In this document: in pieces, positions 44,418 through 57,036 of the stretch
Layout of the letters: each line of letters opens with the position of its first letter
Numbering within the stretch: the stretch's first letter is position 1
NCBI GenBank assembly: GCA_948470475.1
Contig: OX419347.1
Span: forward strand, 5,946,143 to 6,010,142
Direction: 5' to 3'
From: Galaxea fascicularis
Lineage: Eukaryota > Cnidaria > Anthozoa > Scleractinia > Euphylliidae
Length of the DNA stretch: 64,000 nt
Notes under the pieces: generated by a model
What the model was told of the DNA's origin: nothing
What the model saw: the letters and a program-made list of their open reading frames with translations, nothing else
Databases searched by the model: none
Program-made: the position numbers and the translations under genes

Positions 44418-45398
44418 GCACTTAAATTGAAAAAGCTGTATCGCTTCCTAACTAATGACATTATATCATGGAGTTTTTCTTCAATGTGAAGAAAATCCTG
44501 TGCGCTTAAAAACAAACCAAAAAAACAAGATGACTGGAGCAAACACCATCAGTTAGCAGGGCTAAAGAAGATGAATTTTCATACCATATTTTTTTAATTA
44601 TCAAAGAATGGTCTCCAATTTACAAAACCAAACGTACGACTTTTAATCTGGAATGTATTTAAAGCGTAATTTCCCCACTAAAGTCACGTGAGTTCTACAG
44701 TCGCAGCCAACTCGTTTGTATATATTTTAATCATAGTAACCAAACAACAACCTAAATTGATCAATCTTTGTGAAACCACTAAAGGAGAATTTGGAAAGCA
44801 GTCACGAATAATTCTTTTAGACGACAAATGCGTGAAAGATGCGCGCTTTATTATTTTGTTTGTCATTATGTTCTGTTCAATACTTAAATTTCAGTGAAAA
44901 ATGCATTAATTATAAACGTTTGACATCTTTAATGTCCGAATCGCCATTTTTCTTGAGCACGATTCCATGATTTGCTTTTTATTAGAAAACATTCAAGCTG
45001 AAAACATGAAAAAGTCGAGAGAGAAAAATCTGGATTGTTTCTTTGCGTAGAGCTATCACTAAGCTTTCGGCTCAGTCTTTCTTGGAAGCTACACGTTACA
45101 TTAACATCTACATTTTTAAATTTGTTACCCTTTACACACTACAAGGCTGAAAATACACCCTATCCGACAAACACAACCCCTTTACGGCCTGTAAAGTAAT
45201 TGGCGAGTGCGGCTTACAATGTTTTAACATTGAAAACAGTGCTGTACTGTGTATTCACACAACCGCTATTTAACAGTAATAGTCCGAAAAACAGACAGCA
45301 GTTATCCCAAAAAAAGCATTGTCTGCTTATAAAACAAAAAGCAAGACGGCAAAGCAAAAGCTTATTTCTATTAATTACAAAAACTACAACTACAAATT

Positions 45399-46098
45399 AG
45401 AGCGGTTTTCAATAGAATGTCTTTAACTCAGTACCAAAACTATACATACAGCTGTACACCTCTGACCAATCACAACAAACCGACACAGCGCAATGAGCCA
45501 ATCAGGAGTCGAAGCAAAGACATGCAACCCGTGCAAAGCGCGGGGAAATGCGCACGTGCAAGTCATGATTGGTTTCGGTTCTCATTAGTCCACAAAGTTG
45601 AGATTGAAGGGAGCTTAAGCAACGCGACGACGACGGCAACGAGAACGCCACAAAACAATGGGATTAATGAGGCAAACCAACACTCTGCACGTGCGTTTTA
45701 CATTTTGGTACATTTCTTTGCCGTCCTCTGCAAAACTGCAACGTGAAATGACCACATTTTAAGTTTTCTCGAGAACGTGAGTGCGTGACAGCAGGATTTT
45801 CTTTCGTTTTCTTTGACAGAAATTCAGACACTGAACCGATCGCCAGCACCTTCCACGTTAAACAAGGTACAAAAAAAGTAATCTTTTGAAATGTCGTTTT
45901 CGTTGCCGTCGTTGTCGTCATTGCTTAGGTGCGAGTCACGTTGAACTTTTCATGCGCGGAATTTAGAACAAAAGATTTTCCTAATTAGCATTTGATTCGG
46001 CACATGAGAAGTTCGACGGTTAACCAATTACGGAGCAAAGGAAGTTACCCGGCAAACTTGTGATAATTAGTTTTTGCACGCTGACTGAAAACCGCTCT
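45399..46098. repeat. 0.7 kb MITE directly downstream of the PHD-SAM gene stop codon
   Basis: AGAGCGGTTTTCA and TGAAAACCGCTCT are inverted ends, flanked by AATT on both sides (45395-45398 and 46099-46102). The right end lies 15 bp beyond the stop codon (46113) of the PHD-SAM gene, so the element occupies the expected 3'UTR. Its interior holds CCAAT-like words and several GACGACGGCAACG-type repeats. Confidence 0.7.
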
Positions 46099-46112
46099 AA
46101 TTAGCTATTTCG

Positions 46113-49100
46113 TTACGACGGTATGGTGCCGTTTTGACTTTGAAGACGGGATACGTGCACGTAAATCTTCAGTGCTGGTCCCAGTTTGATTGACATACCG
46201 GTCAACACGTCGTTTCTGGACATAAGCAACAAAGCTTTGCCATCAATTTCCTACAAGAGAGATAAGATGGCAGTAAGCCATAGCTTTCCTCCCAATTTTT
46301 CCATCACAGTTAACCCCATAACTCCCAAGATCTGATTATTAATTCTCCTTTCTAGCTTCTATACAGTTTCTTGTACATTAGTTACGAGAATTTGGAGTTA
46401 TATCAAGATAACACCCTCTGGCTGATAAATTTGTCTTTTCTCATCACCTGTCTGCTGGACAATGCATTGATATTATGAGGAGAATTTACATGCTAATCAC
46501 TTCTGGGAATTAACTGGTTAAATTACAATAAACGGCATTTAATTAATGAATTAATCACGAATGTAGGACTTTACGTGTATGTGCACTTATCAAACGACGG
46601 TTTCCACGTGTTGGAAATTTGGAACACTTGAAGTTCAGCCGCGTGACTTGGAACTTCATGTGCTTCAACATTTCCACAACATTTCCTTCAGAATGCTTAT
46701 GAAGAATCAATGTCTTTCTCTCTTTGTTTCGCTTAGTAACATAAGCTCTGCCTCTCTCCATTAAACATGTGTCAGACATATTGGCCCCCATGTGGAGTCA
46801 AATATATGATTAACAGTGTTATTAATAATCAAAGGTAAGCAGCATTTTGTATCCATATTCAGTTTTAATAATTGGTAAGCGATAAACAACAATAAATTTG
46901 CGAGCGACGAAGCCGTGCATCGAGAAGAAAAAATTAATTCTAGCTCTTTGCGAATTCTTCTTTGTCACGGCACAAATTAAAACCACCAACTATAGATACC
47001 TGAATTAATGTATCAAAAAATAAGGTTTTCTTGTAATTCACCTTGTACGAGTTTATTACAAACCCATAAAATTACCAGCTCCCAGTAGGCTTGTTAGCTC
47101 AGTTGGTAGAGCACTGCATGGGTGTTGCTGGCAGAGGTCACAGGTTCGACTCCCACACAAGCCAGCATTTTCTTTCGGGCTTCATTTTCACTATTGCTCA
47201 AGTACCGGTAGTGTTCATAACTGTAATGACCACTAACACATTTATAACTGTATGGAACCTCTGCCCATACTAACCTGGTTTTGAAAGGACTTTGCCTCTT
47301 CTGGGAATCCCAAAGAGCTGAAGAAAGACACAACTTCAGTTACAGTCCAAAGTGATGTATCTGTTGGTAAGTTGTTTTTGCCTTTTTCTGTATCCTTAGC
47401 TGAATCACGAGTTGTAACTGATGATGGCTTACCTGGGGACCCTGGAAAAGACAAAACAAATTTTTACTGACGTCTCTTACAGTAAGAGGAAATTCTCCTT
47501 TCAGGGGTTCTGTGCATAAGGCCTCACAAATGAACACCTTGATTATGTAGTTTCCCTGAAACTCCACATTGCTCCACTTTGAGGTCCAATCTCACCTTTA
47601 GAAATGTAGGAAAGGTTGGTAGCCTCTTTTGTAACTAACTCTCTTTGAATTTGTTTTACCTTAAGCCCTCATTTATATTGCCCCAGGTAAGAGGGCCACT
47701 CTCTAAGCGGAGTCAACTTTAGCGATCGTCTATATGAGAAACAAGTTGCCCCATTTAGTTTCTAGAGAAACCAAGGTGCTTTATCGGTGGGGGAGTTGTA
47801 CACAAATATTTGGTATTATCAACAGAGTTGAAAATTTAAATTGACCACCATACAGGAATTCTAACAGCTGATGTTTCGAGTATTAGCCCTTCGACAAAGT
47901 GAATCCAAGGGCTACTGCTCGAAATGTCACCTTTTAGAATCCCTTTACAGTGGTAAATTTACATTATCAACTCCGTTAATAAAACCAAACCAAAGTCGTA
48001 CTCTGATCATACACAACCAACGTGAACAGTGCAAGGAGCCATTCAGAATATGAAGCAATTTCATGTAGCTGATGAAAAGTGCCAGAAATTGCATGCATGC
48101 AAGTTGCAATTGGTTTTGGTTTAACTGTTCATTAGTGCAAAAAGTGGCACCAGTTTTGCTGGCCAATCACAGTGCAAAGCAATGCAAACCCAATGCAAAT
48201 GCAATGACTTTGGATGCTCAAATTATAAATTGAAAACCACTCTAAATTATACACTAATGTTACTCTTGGTGCATCAGTTGTGTCACAGGTTACCCAAAAA
48301 TAATTACATGTATACATTACTTTTTTTCAATAAAGCTAATATTGACTTGAAGTTTACTAATAACATATAATATTATTTACCTGGCAAACCATTTACAACA
48401 CTTTTTGTGACACTTGCTGCTGCATGAATGCCATTAGATTCACTGTGACTGGCAATATCATCAAGTGTTCCTCTCGTGGGGTTTGTCTTCAACTCGCTTG
48501 TTACTTTTGATTGGCTCAACATTTCCAGCTCTCTCTGAACATTTTCTGCATCAACTTTCAAAAACATGAGAACGAAAAATGTCTTATAAGTGCCTGGCAT
48601 AGGCATATTCATAAAGACTTACCACTATGTCCAAACCAGCTCCTCATCCCCAAGTCAAAATGTGACTGAATGTAATTTAGGCTAAGTTAAACTTGGGCCA
48701 ATGTGTTCAGCGGCTGTTTGCGGTGGCCACACATGTCAGGGTAGCATATGTGGGGAGTTTTGTTGGGGCATCCATGTTTTGCATTCTTGCTATATTTCAG
48801 CTGGGCATTTTGCTTCACTCTTCTGTGAGTTCTGTGCTATTGTGTTCCCACTCTTCCCACCCTCCTTGTGGTTTCTTAGTCTGTAACTATTTGGGTTGGT
48901 AAGTATCTCCACTGATTTATCAGTGTGACAGTGCCAGGTGGTTGCCGCTCTCAAGGTTGCCATGGATACCTGCATGCTTGACTCGCATCGCGCATGGCTC
49001 CACCTATCCCTTGGCACCCTCCCCAAGTTTATTTATTGGCGACGAGTTTAAATCCCAAGAACGCTGGCTCCCTTATGACTGGCACACTGAGTTGTTGAGT

Positions 49101-52100
49101 AATTTAGGAAGACCTGTGTTTTGATCTGACCCCTTAAAAAATCTTTTAAAATCTGAAAGTTACCTGGAACACTGAATAATGCACAATTTTGTCTCACCTT
49201 GAATGTGGATGTCTTTTACTTCAACAGTGCATTCACCCATGAGATCTTCATCACATTGTAAATGCAAATCATCTCCCATAATGAGAGCGCCTCCACCATC
49301 TGATTTCAAGGTTGTGTCTTGGTTCACAAACCCAATGGATTCCGAGATGCGTACTGGACTTATGGGGTGGTTTTGACAGTTGTAGCAAACCCATTTCCCT
49401 ATTCAAAGGGGAAAAATAAGAATTGATTTCAACAAATTCATTAACAAATGAACAAGTAAATCAGAGATAATATGTATATAATAATATTATTAGCACTGTA
49501 CCAGGGCTCGACTTTCAGGAAAAAACCTTGGGGCCAGCTGGCCGCTAAGTTTTCAGATTTGGTCGCCAGCACAAGTATTTCAGTCGACCAAGTGTGAAAA
49601 TTTAGTCGCCAGTGAAAAAAATCTAGCCGCATTGGCGACCTCAGCAGTTGCAATGTCGAGCCCTGCGTACTGCTGTAAACACTTAAAATAGTTTGCATAA
49701 GTTTTAAATTATATGGATCGATCAGTACTAAGTACTAAGTCTATTTAAAATAAACCAAAGAGGAGGAATAATACATGTACATGCAACAGTCTCCAGGGTT
49801 GCCACTCATTTGGATAGAAAAAATTCCCTCACATTTCCCTGACTTTTCACTGACCAAAGACCCATTTTCACTGGCCACCAAAGGCAAATCCTTGGACAAT
49901 TCCTTTGCAGAATTTTTTTAAAATGAAAACACCTTAACAACCAAGGAATCTCTTTCCAAAACCAAATGGCTAGCTACACGTAAAATTAGAGATTCCCTGA
50001 CTTTTCCCTGGCCTTGGCAACCCTGGTCTCATGCTTTACCGACTGAGATAGAGTGTAGCTGGGTATCATTGCAGTGTTTCAGATAAGATCATGTTCTCAG
50101 GTCAAACACCCGAGAAAGCTGCTTCCCAGACCCAATGCACCATGTTGCTGAGTAAGAAAATTTGGGAAGACCCATGTCTATTAACCCCTTACATTGTAAA
50201 AATCCTTTAATAATATTTGTGACTCCCAGACTCTGAAAGTTATCTGGAACACTGAATTGCAAAGACAATAATACATTACTTGCAGAGAGAATTCTTACCA
50301 AGAAAGAATTTTCTTACCAATTGGCATACTAGCCAGTGGGGGTACATGACACTGCATATGATAGCCTTTATCGCAAGCATCACAGAATAATAAACTACTC
50401 TGTAAATGAATGATTGAAACACAAAAGTCTGTCAAGTCAGTTCCAAAATATTCAACTCACAGACACATTAAACCACATAATACTCACTGTCACAAATAAC
50501 AGGGATGTAGTGATAAAAGTTTTAAGACAGGGAAATTTAATACATTTGTATCAATTCAGAGGCAACCTTGTCAAAATCCTTTCATACAGATTTTTAACTT
50601 AGACTGTTTTAGTTTTTCACCCACGAAAATCAAGTTTACAACTGAGCATTTTCTCTGACTACCAGGTATTATCTACATTTCTGTATAAGCTACAGAACCA
50701 CTGAAGGGTATCCACTCCATTCATAAAAACCCTTTGTTAACCATTTTGAAACTCCTAGTTTTTCTTGATGATCTACAGTTTACGGAATATTTATGAAATT
50801 TGATTTGAAATCTAACTTCACATTCATGATTAAATTCAGTGAACGCCAAAACATCATTGCTTCAGATGACAAACTGAAGCACTATTTTTGTTGCAGATAT
50901 TTATAGTTTACACAAGTGTTTACACTAGTTTACACTGTGTTTAGTTTACACTAGTTAACACATTTGTTAATTTTTACTTTACATGAGTTTATTTGTAGTT
51001 AAACACTTTTCAAAGTCTTATTGATTATACTCACTACAAGTAGGGTAACAAAAACATGAAATAAAAGACTCACAGGATCTCCACTGTCATTACATATTAT
51101 GCAAGCTTTGCAGTCAATGCACTGCCATGCACTTGCATCTGAGGTAATTCTATGCACCAGCTCTGGAGAGTAATTCATGCAACTTGGGTGAGCTGAAAAA
51201 AAATAAATAAAGAGAACTCACTACTAATAAATAACACTGACATGGTTCTCACTTGAACCTGTTACCCGTAACACCTACATGTATCATGGGTGTTACTAGT
51301 AAGTGTTACAACCCTAAAAGTGTCTCAATCAGTAAAAGGCTTTGGCAATGTACGTACTTCAATGTTAAGACTAAAAATAGCACAGTGCAATGGCTGTTCA
51401 AAGTTCTATTAACTTAAGACCCCTGACTGTTGTTTGTTTTCTTTTTACCTTGAATCTCTTTGTAAAACCATTCTCTTAAATGTCCATTGTAATGGAGGAA
51501 ATCAATGCACATGTAGGACATTTTCACCGTTAGTCAGCAGAATCAGTTGTATACATGTAAATTACCTTTGTTGCCACAGTCTCTGCATATCAGTAGATCT
51601 TCTGCTTCTCCACGTCTGTTTGATGCAGCAGTTTGAAGGCAAAAATCACAGACTTGATCACAGTCTCGAATTTCTCTTTCTGGACTCTGAAATCAAACAC
51701 AAGACACACTGGTCTCGTTGGTTTCACTTTATGCCAACAATCGCATCTCTAAGTGGAGGTTTGCAGCCCTAGATGGAGATCACATTCATGGCTGAGAAAT
51801 CTCCACAAACCAGCCATGAAAATCAGTCAGGTATCTGTCAGACCAATTTAAGCCCTGAGACCAATATGAACAAATCATTCTGCTCCCTGATCTCCACACT
51901 TAACCCATTGTATAAGTTGGGAGAATCTGTTCAATCATCAGGGCTTTCCATCTTTGGTGGTCATTTTGTTTATTCTGAATAGTTTTATGCTTTACAGGTT
52001 AAAGGGTAAATAATTATTGTCAAGTTTTACTGTGAAACCCTACATGTATGCAGTTCTTGACCATAAATACATGTACAGTGTAAGCTTATTCCTGCACATA

Positions 52101-53617
52101 AATTTATTGGTACAGTAAGACTGGAACCTGTGGAAAACTGATGCTCTCTGCGGTTAAATGTATCAGTGTTCTTAATGCTTTACATTCAAAATAGAGACTG
52201 CTGTCTAATTTTTCCCTACCATATCACCAATATGTCAATATGAGAATACCAGGAAAAATGTTCACCAAGGACCCACCTCCAACAATTATTACAAGATTTC
52301 TTCACAGCCCCATACATTAATATTATATATGCATTTTGTCACTCAAATTCAATTCGATTTTGAAACAGGGTTAGTATGACAGTGATGCATGTATAATAAT
52401 ATTAATGTATGGCGGTGTGTGGAAATCTTTCCCTGTTTTGGCACTGTTAGATTGACTGCACAATGCGGAAAGGATTAAAATGAAAATTATTTTGGTAACT
52501 GGATTAATGGTCTTGCCCATGCCCCGCTGAAGACAGTGGATTGATCTGGAGATCTGTTAATCATTTTTAGTCCATATATAATAATAAGATAAAAGGAAAC
52601 TGCATGGCTTGAAAATTGCAATAAATTAATATTGACCATTCAATTTAAGTTTGCCATTCATATTTAAGTTTACATTCAGTATAGCCAGCTATAGGTAACT
52701 TATTTAGAACTCGAAGGTCTATCCTTTTCTAGTGTACACACAAATTTACGCTTGATTTAGCTTTACCAATTTAAGATATAAATTCGGTACCCGGTATTTT
52801 ACAATTTCAGATTAATTAAATTCTTATGCGGAAATTGAAATCCACGTCAACACACCACAAACAGCATGCGGAGGCGACTGAAAATGGCAAACAAACACCT
52901 CCAAAATATCCTACAACGCTAAAAGTCACTAAAACTAATATCACCAGCTTCTAATTTTTGTAATAATGGCAAATTATTTATCAAGAAGTATCAGAAATGC
53001 TGAAGACCGTTCAATAAGTTTCTTTGTCGTGGCAAATTCATGCTAGGAACCCTAACACATGCAGCAGACTGTAAATTTACGATAGCTGCCGAATATTTCC
53101 TAAGCTATCGCGTTTGTAAGGGATAATTTTTCGAATTTAGGCAACTTACCTCGGCGGATTCCAGCAATCGATACATCCCTTCACTCACAGACCAAATTCG
53201 CCCATGATCGAGGTCTTCTTTTAAAGCAATCTTGATCCTCGCCTTCAGATTATGATAATACGGGTGCCTAGCACTGATGAATTTCTCGATGTCTTCTGCG
53301 CTGACGCCGTAACCACGATCCAGCGCTCGAATTGCTTCGCCCACCCATCGGGCTGCCCGCGACACTTTGCCGGATCCAAGAACCCTGTGCCAACCAGACG
53401 CATTTCGATAAGAAATTGCGCCTTTAAATGACCTCTTTGTCACGATTCCGCTAGCAATAAGTACTGCTAAGTCTTCCTCTGTGTCTCGCTCATCAATTCC
53501 GTGACATTTTTGCATAGTCCGACAGATTCGCTCCAAGTCGGGTCGTGATTTCCGACTGCGAAGCAAGTTTATGCATTCTAGAATCCAGTTCATGTATTTG
53601 GGTCGTTTTTCGGCCAT
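46113..53617 (-). CDS. KAT6-like winged-helix / double PHD finger protein with C-terminal SAM domain, 8 exons, complete
   Basis: Exons (high to low): 53617-53150, 51686-51566, 51192-51074, 50399-50318, 49398-49198, 48554-48381, 47441-47275, 46250-46113. Phases agree throughout and give 489 aa plus TAA. Residues 1-72 form a SAMD1/KAT6-type winged helix ([20 protein letters not shown]). Residues 85-153 form a second, H15-like winged helix ([20 protein letters not shown]). Residues 165-285 form a tandem PHD finger (CDQVCDFC..., [42 protein letters not shown]), as in the MOZ/DPF double PHD. Residues 290-415 are a linker. Residues 417-478 are a SAM domain ([19 protein letters not shown], then [20 protein letters not shown]). 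No MYST acetyltransferase domain is present. The family parts bind CpG-rich DNA, acylated histone H3 tails and SAM partners respectively, so a nuclear chromatin adaptor is inferred. Exon 6 has an alternative acceptor 9 bp downstream. Confidence 0.88.
46315..46520 (+). repeat. Family C repeat, copy 2
   Basis: Good match to 43830-44040, with the same order of blocks. It lies in the last intron of the PHD-SAM gene. Confidence 0.7.
47091..47165 (+). repeat. Degenerate tRNA-derived sequence (pseudo-tRNA or SINE head)
   Basis: GGCTTGT and ACAAGCC form an acceptor stem followed by A. GCTC/GAGC form a perfect D stem with loop AGTTGGTA. The T loop is TTCGACT, but the T stem pairs at only two of five positions. 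The anticodon stem has a U-U mismatch and no U33. It is therefore not a functional tRNA. It lies in the last intron of the PHD-SAM gene, on the opposite strand. Confidence 0.6.
49502..49665. repeat. hAT-like MITE (CAGGGCTCGAC ends)
   Basis: CAGGGCTCGAC and GTCGAGCCCTG are exact inverted ends 164 bp apart. Interior TGGTCGCCAG / TAGTCGCCAG repeats are typical of such MITEs. An 8-bp duplication is not evident. It lies in an intron of the PHD-SAM gene. Confidence 0.6.
51687..53149. other. First intron of the PHD-SAM gene, nothing further seen
   Basis: 1.46 kb of AT-rich DNA with no supported coding frame or inverted-repeat element. The frames here are short and lack splice support. Confidence 0.6.
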
Positions 53618-53860
53618 GTTGGGTACAGCGCAAAGCGGTGGAGAAGACTGTCAATGACTTTTTAGATTAAAGTAGGATAAAGAAAGTTTCGTTCTGCAAG
53701 AGGAACGCTGTCGGCGCTTCATGTACAGCTTAGTTTGCATACCGCGAGAAAAATGCAAATTTTTCCGCAAAAACAAACCATAGCCGCATAGTATTCGGCG
53801 CCCGCGATTCTCTCAAATATCGGCTTCACCGTTGAACAAATGCGTTGACAGACTGTTGCA
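53618..53860. promoter_or_regulatory. Head-to-head intergenic region (PHD-SAM and TUT-like genes)
   Basis: About 240 bp separate the PHD-SAM start codon (53617, minus) from an ATG at 53861 on the plus strand. That ATG opens MAVQTLFRLILE and then meets a GTGATT donor. It may be the first exon of the plus-strand gene or part of its 5'UTR. No TATA box is seen, which suits a bidirectional promoter. Confidence 0.4.
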
Positions 53861-54178
53861 ATGGCGGTTCAGACTCTGTTCAGACTGATTTTGGAAAGGT
53901 GATTTTATCATTTTGAGCTTCAAAATGATCGAATTACGGGTACAGTAAGATTTTGCGTCGCCTAAGAATGGACACGACGCTCGTAAAGTGTTAGATGGTG
54001 ATAATCTAAGCTTGTGGTTGCCTCAAGGAATGTCGAAAAAGCCTCGGTGACTTCATTAGCTGACAATTTTCGGTTTTGTGGACAAATTAGATATGCATTC
54101 TTGTCATCATTGGTTGAGAGACATACCTTCCACAACATGAAGTGGGCAAGGAGATTAAAGAGATAACAGCGTTGTGAA

Positions 54179-54361
54179 ATGGAGAATTCGGAAATTTCGC
54201 AGCCCTCTTTGGAGAATACGGAAGATCGATGCAAAGATGCGGCCAAAGATGTCGTTGGGGTTGACTTGGGTAGAAGCCAACCGGATTCTGGAACAAAAAC
54301 GAGACAAGACGCTACACGAAAGAAGCTATCAAAGTCGGCGAAAAAGGAAGGAAGGAGAGAG
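54179..54361 (+). CDS. Possible N-terminal exon of the TUT4/TUT7-like gene
   Basis: An ATG at 54179 opens a frame rich in Ser, Asp, Glu and Lys (MENSEISQPSLENTEDRCKD to KKEGRRE). It ends at a good donor (GTGAGT) at 54362. An acceptor (ATAACAG) lies 10 bp upstream of the ATG. The disordered, charged composition would suit the long N-terminus of TUT4/TUT7 proteins. I could not connect it by phase to the next clear exon. It may belong to the same gene or to another short transcript. Confidence 0.4.
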
Positions 54362-54696
54362 GTGAGTTCTGGAGCAAAACTTTGATTTGCTACAGGAAAT
54401 TAAAATCAGAATTTAGTTAGCAAAGCGCCAGTCAGGTAGATTACACTGTAGGTGATAGCGCTCTTCCGGTATTGAAGTTGGGGGAGGGGTGTTAGGTCTT
54501 AGGAGGAGCCCTGTTGTGTCACACACAACACTCATGTGGGAGAGACTCTAAGTACCAGTGGTCTGTTTAATTTTTATAGGTTCCACCTTGTAAATTTTTT
54601 TTCTTCTTGAACTGTTATCTGGAACGTTTGTCTTTGGAATTTAATACTAATAGTATTATTGTTATTATTATCATTACCATTATCATTATCATTATC

Positions 54697-54743
<47 letters not shown>

Positions 54744-57036
54744 CAAAGTTCTTCCAATGCAGAGGAACTGTTGCTGGCAAAACACATGCATGTACATGTA
54801 CACTAGACGTTCTGCAAGAATTTATGTATCAGGCAAATCCAAGAGCTTGAAAGTGTATTTGTAAGCTACATGGACAGAGTTTTCAGTGCAGACATCTTGC
54901 AAATGATTGTTTATTGTTTATTTATGCTGTGTATATTGATGCAAAGGTTGCATTTGACAGTGCACTGTTTTAATAATAAAATGGTATAACAGGTCTGAAA
55001 CACAAGAAAATTTTCATCAGTGGCTTGGTTATCTATATGTACCTACATATCTATGAACATGGGGAATGAAGTGCGCTCTGAAGCCCCAACCCTGGTGGGA
55101 CTGACAGTAAAACTGGCAACATAGTGGGGAATTTCACCAAAATATTTGGGCAGGGTGGGGGGGGGGGGATGATGTCATTTTGAGCATGTGCTATTTCAAG
55201 GTCTGCTGACCAAAGATGTTTATGTTCAAGATGGCATCTTTCAGTAATGATCAGAGACAAAGAAGAAAGAATGAGGAAGTCTTGTTTCACTATGAGTTTT
55301 ATCAGTAAACTTTTGAGGTAGTCACTTTGTACCCTTATGATAATCTGATTCGTGCAGTTCAAAGAACTTTGACCATCAATCCATAGTGAAAATAATTCCC
55401 TCTTATTCTTTGGAGCCCTGAATTGATATTTATAGTAGATATGTATAAAATTGCCACAATCTCTGTTTATTCATTATTTACACATGATTTCTTTGTACCA
55501 ATTACTCATTTTAGCTATTGCTAAAAAAGCGTCACTGGTAACTGTAATTAGATTATTGCACTTGAGTCACTGTGGTCTAACTGGACTGACTCCAGCATAC
55601 TCACAACAAATGCTGCATAAATACCTCTTACTAACCAAGTTTGAGGTCCGTACTGTAACTTATGGACCAAGTTTTTTCCCATGCACTTATGGCCCAAGCG
55701 CGAAGCCGCTGGGCCATAAATCACTGGGAAAAAAACGAGGATCCATTACTTACAAAACGGACCGAGAAAACGAGGTTAGTAAGATATTTATTATATCTCT
55801 GAGGTTAATAGGGCGCGCAGGAAAGGAAACTTTCAAATTTAGCTGGCTGTACAAGAGAATACGGCCAGCAAAATTGACCAATCACAGCGCACATATTAAT
55901 TGAGAGATATAATAAAATACATGTACCCAGGGAAAATCTCAAACTTCTGACTCTTATCAAGGACACTGCTTACTTCTCATTCAAGGTTAGTGGATCAGTA
56001 TCAATTGAAGACCAGGCATGTAAAGAGGAGTACTTGAAGATTCTAAATGAACTGGAAACTCAGCATTTTGTGGTACCAGCAGATAAACTGGCGGTGTGTA
56101 TGACAGTTGTAAGCTGCATTAAACAATGTAGTATTATTGGTCTCTGAGTCAAAATACGGTCAAAATACATTAAAAAGAAAATGCAGTTCTCAGTACCCCA
56201 CAGAGTACATGTACAAATTTTTGTCACTGATATACACCTGCCTGAGTAATAATAATATTATCAATAATGTTTTTCTGTAAGTCTGGGGAACTTATTTTCT
56301 TCATCTATTACATGAAGTAATAATTAGAGACATTTTATTTCCTATACCCAAATTAATATTATACTTCCATGCTACATTTGATTATTCCTTCAGTGTTAGT
56401 AGCACAAGATCAAGATCCAGGGGTTTCAATACTCTTTAGAATAGGCTTCTGAGTTCACCAAAGTAGGTGGCATCCTGATAAGTTTTTTTAATCATTTGAT
56501 TGAAAACCAAAACAAAGTACAGTACATGCTTTTCACCAGTTTCCAGCTTCTAAAGAAACGGCTGGGGATCAGAGACCAGCTTATGCCCTGAACCATTATT
56601 AAAGGGCCACTGTCATGAAGATTTTGGTGCACACTATCCTGAAATTAGCTGTAAAGAATTTAACCTACATTGTATGCACAGTGTATAACATTATCTTTAG
56701 ACGTCTTAATGAAGAATTAGCCTTAATTGGCAAAGAAAATACAAACCATGGCGGTTATTATCAATATTCTATTTGGAAGACGCACAGACACAATTTGAAA
56801 AATTCAGCCTAAATTTTTCAAATTGTAATCCATTTCCATCCAAGCCATTTGTTGCAAAAAAACCCTTGTTAACAATTTCAGCACACAAATATACCAATTG
56901 TTAATAAAAATGGACCATTATTATTTTAAAGGTTTCCTATCACACAAATACAGATTTTACTTGTTCAAAGACATGATTAAATCCGTAACCATGTCCCTTA
57001 AAAGTAATTTGTTTTTTACACTGCACTGATTTCAGG
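54362..57036. other. Presumed introns of the TUT-like gene with microsatellite and repeats
   Basis: An (ATT)n microsatellite lies at about 54655-54743. A G run is at about 55156. A repeat at 55640-55910 has a diverged partner at about 27055-27220 (GAGGTCCGTACTGTAACTTA, CAAAATTGACCAATCACAGC). A possible exon at 55986-56093 (SIEDQACKEEYLKILNELE, 36 codons) has usable splice sites, but its phase does not join directly to the exon at 57037, so an exon may be missing. Confidence 0.4.

Noticed and set aside
47091..47163. Functional tRNA gene
   Set aside because: The T stem pairs at two of five positions, the anticodon stem has a mismatch, and U33 is absent.
54574..54864. Poly-Asn, poly-Ile and poly-Leu frames
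   Set aside because: They are translations of the (ATT)n microsatellite.
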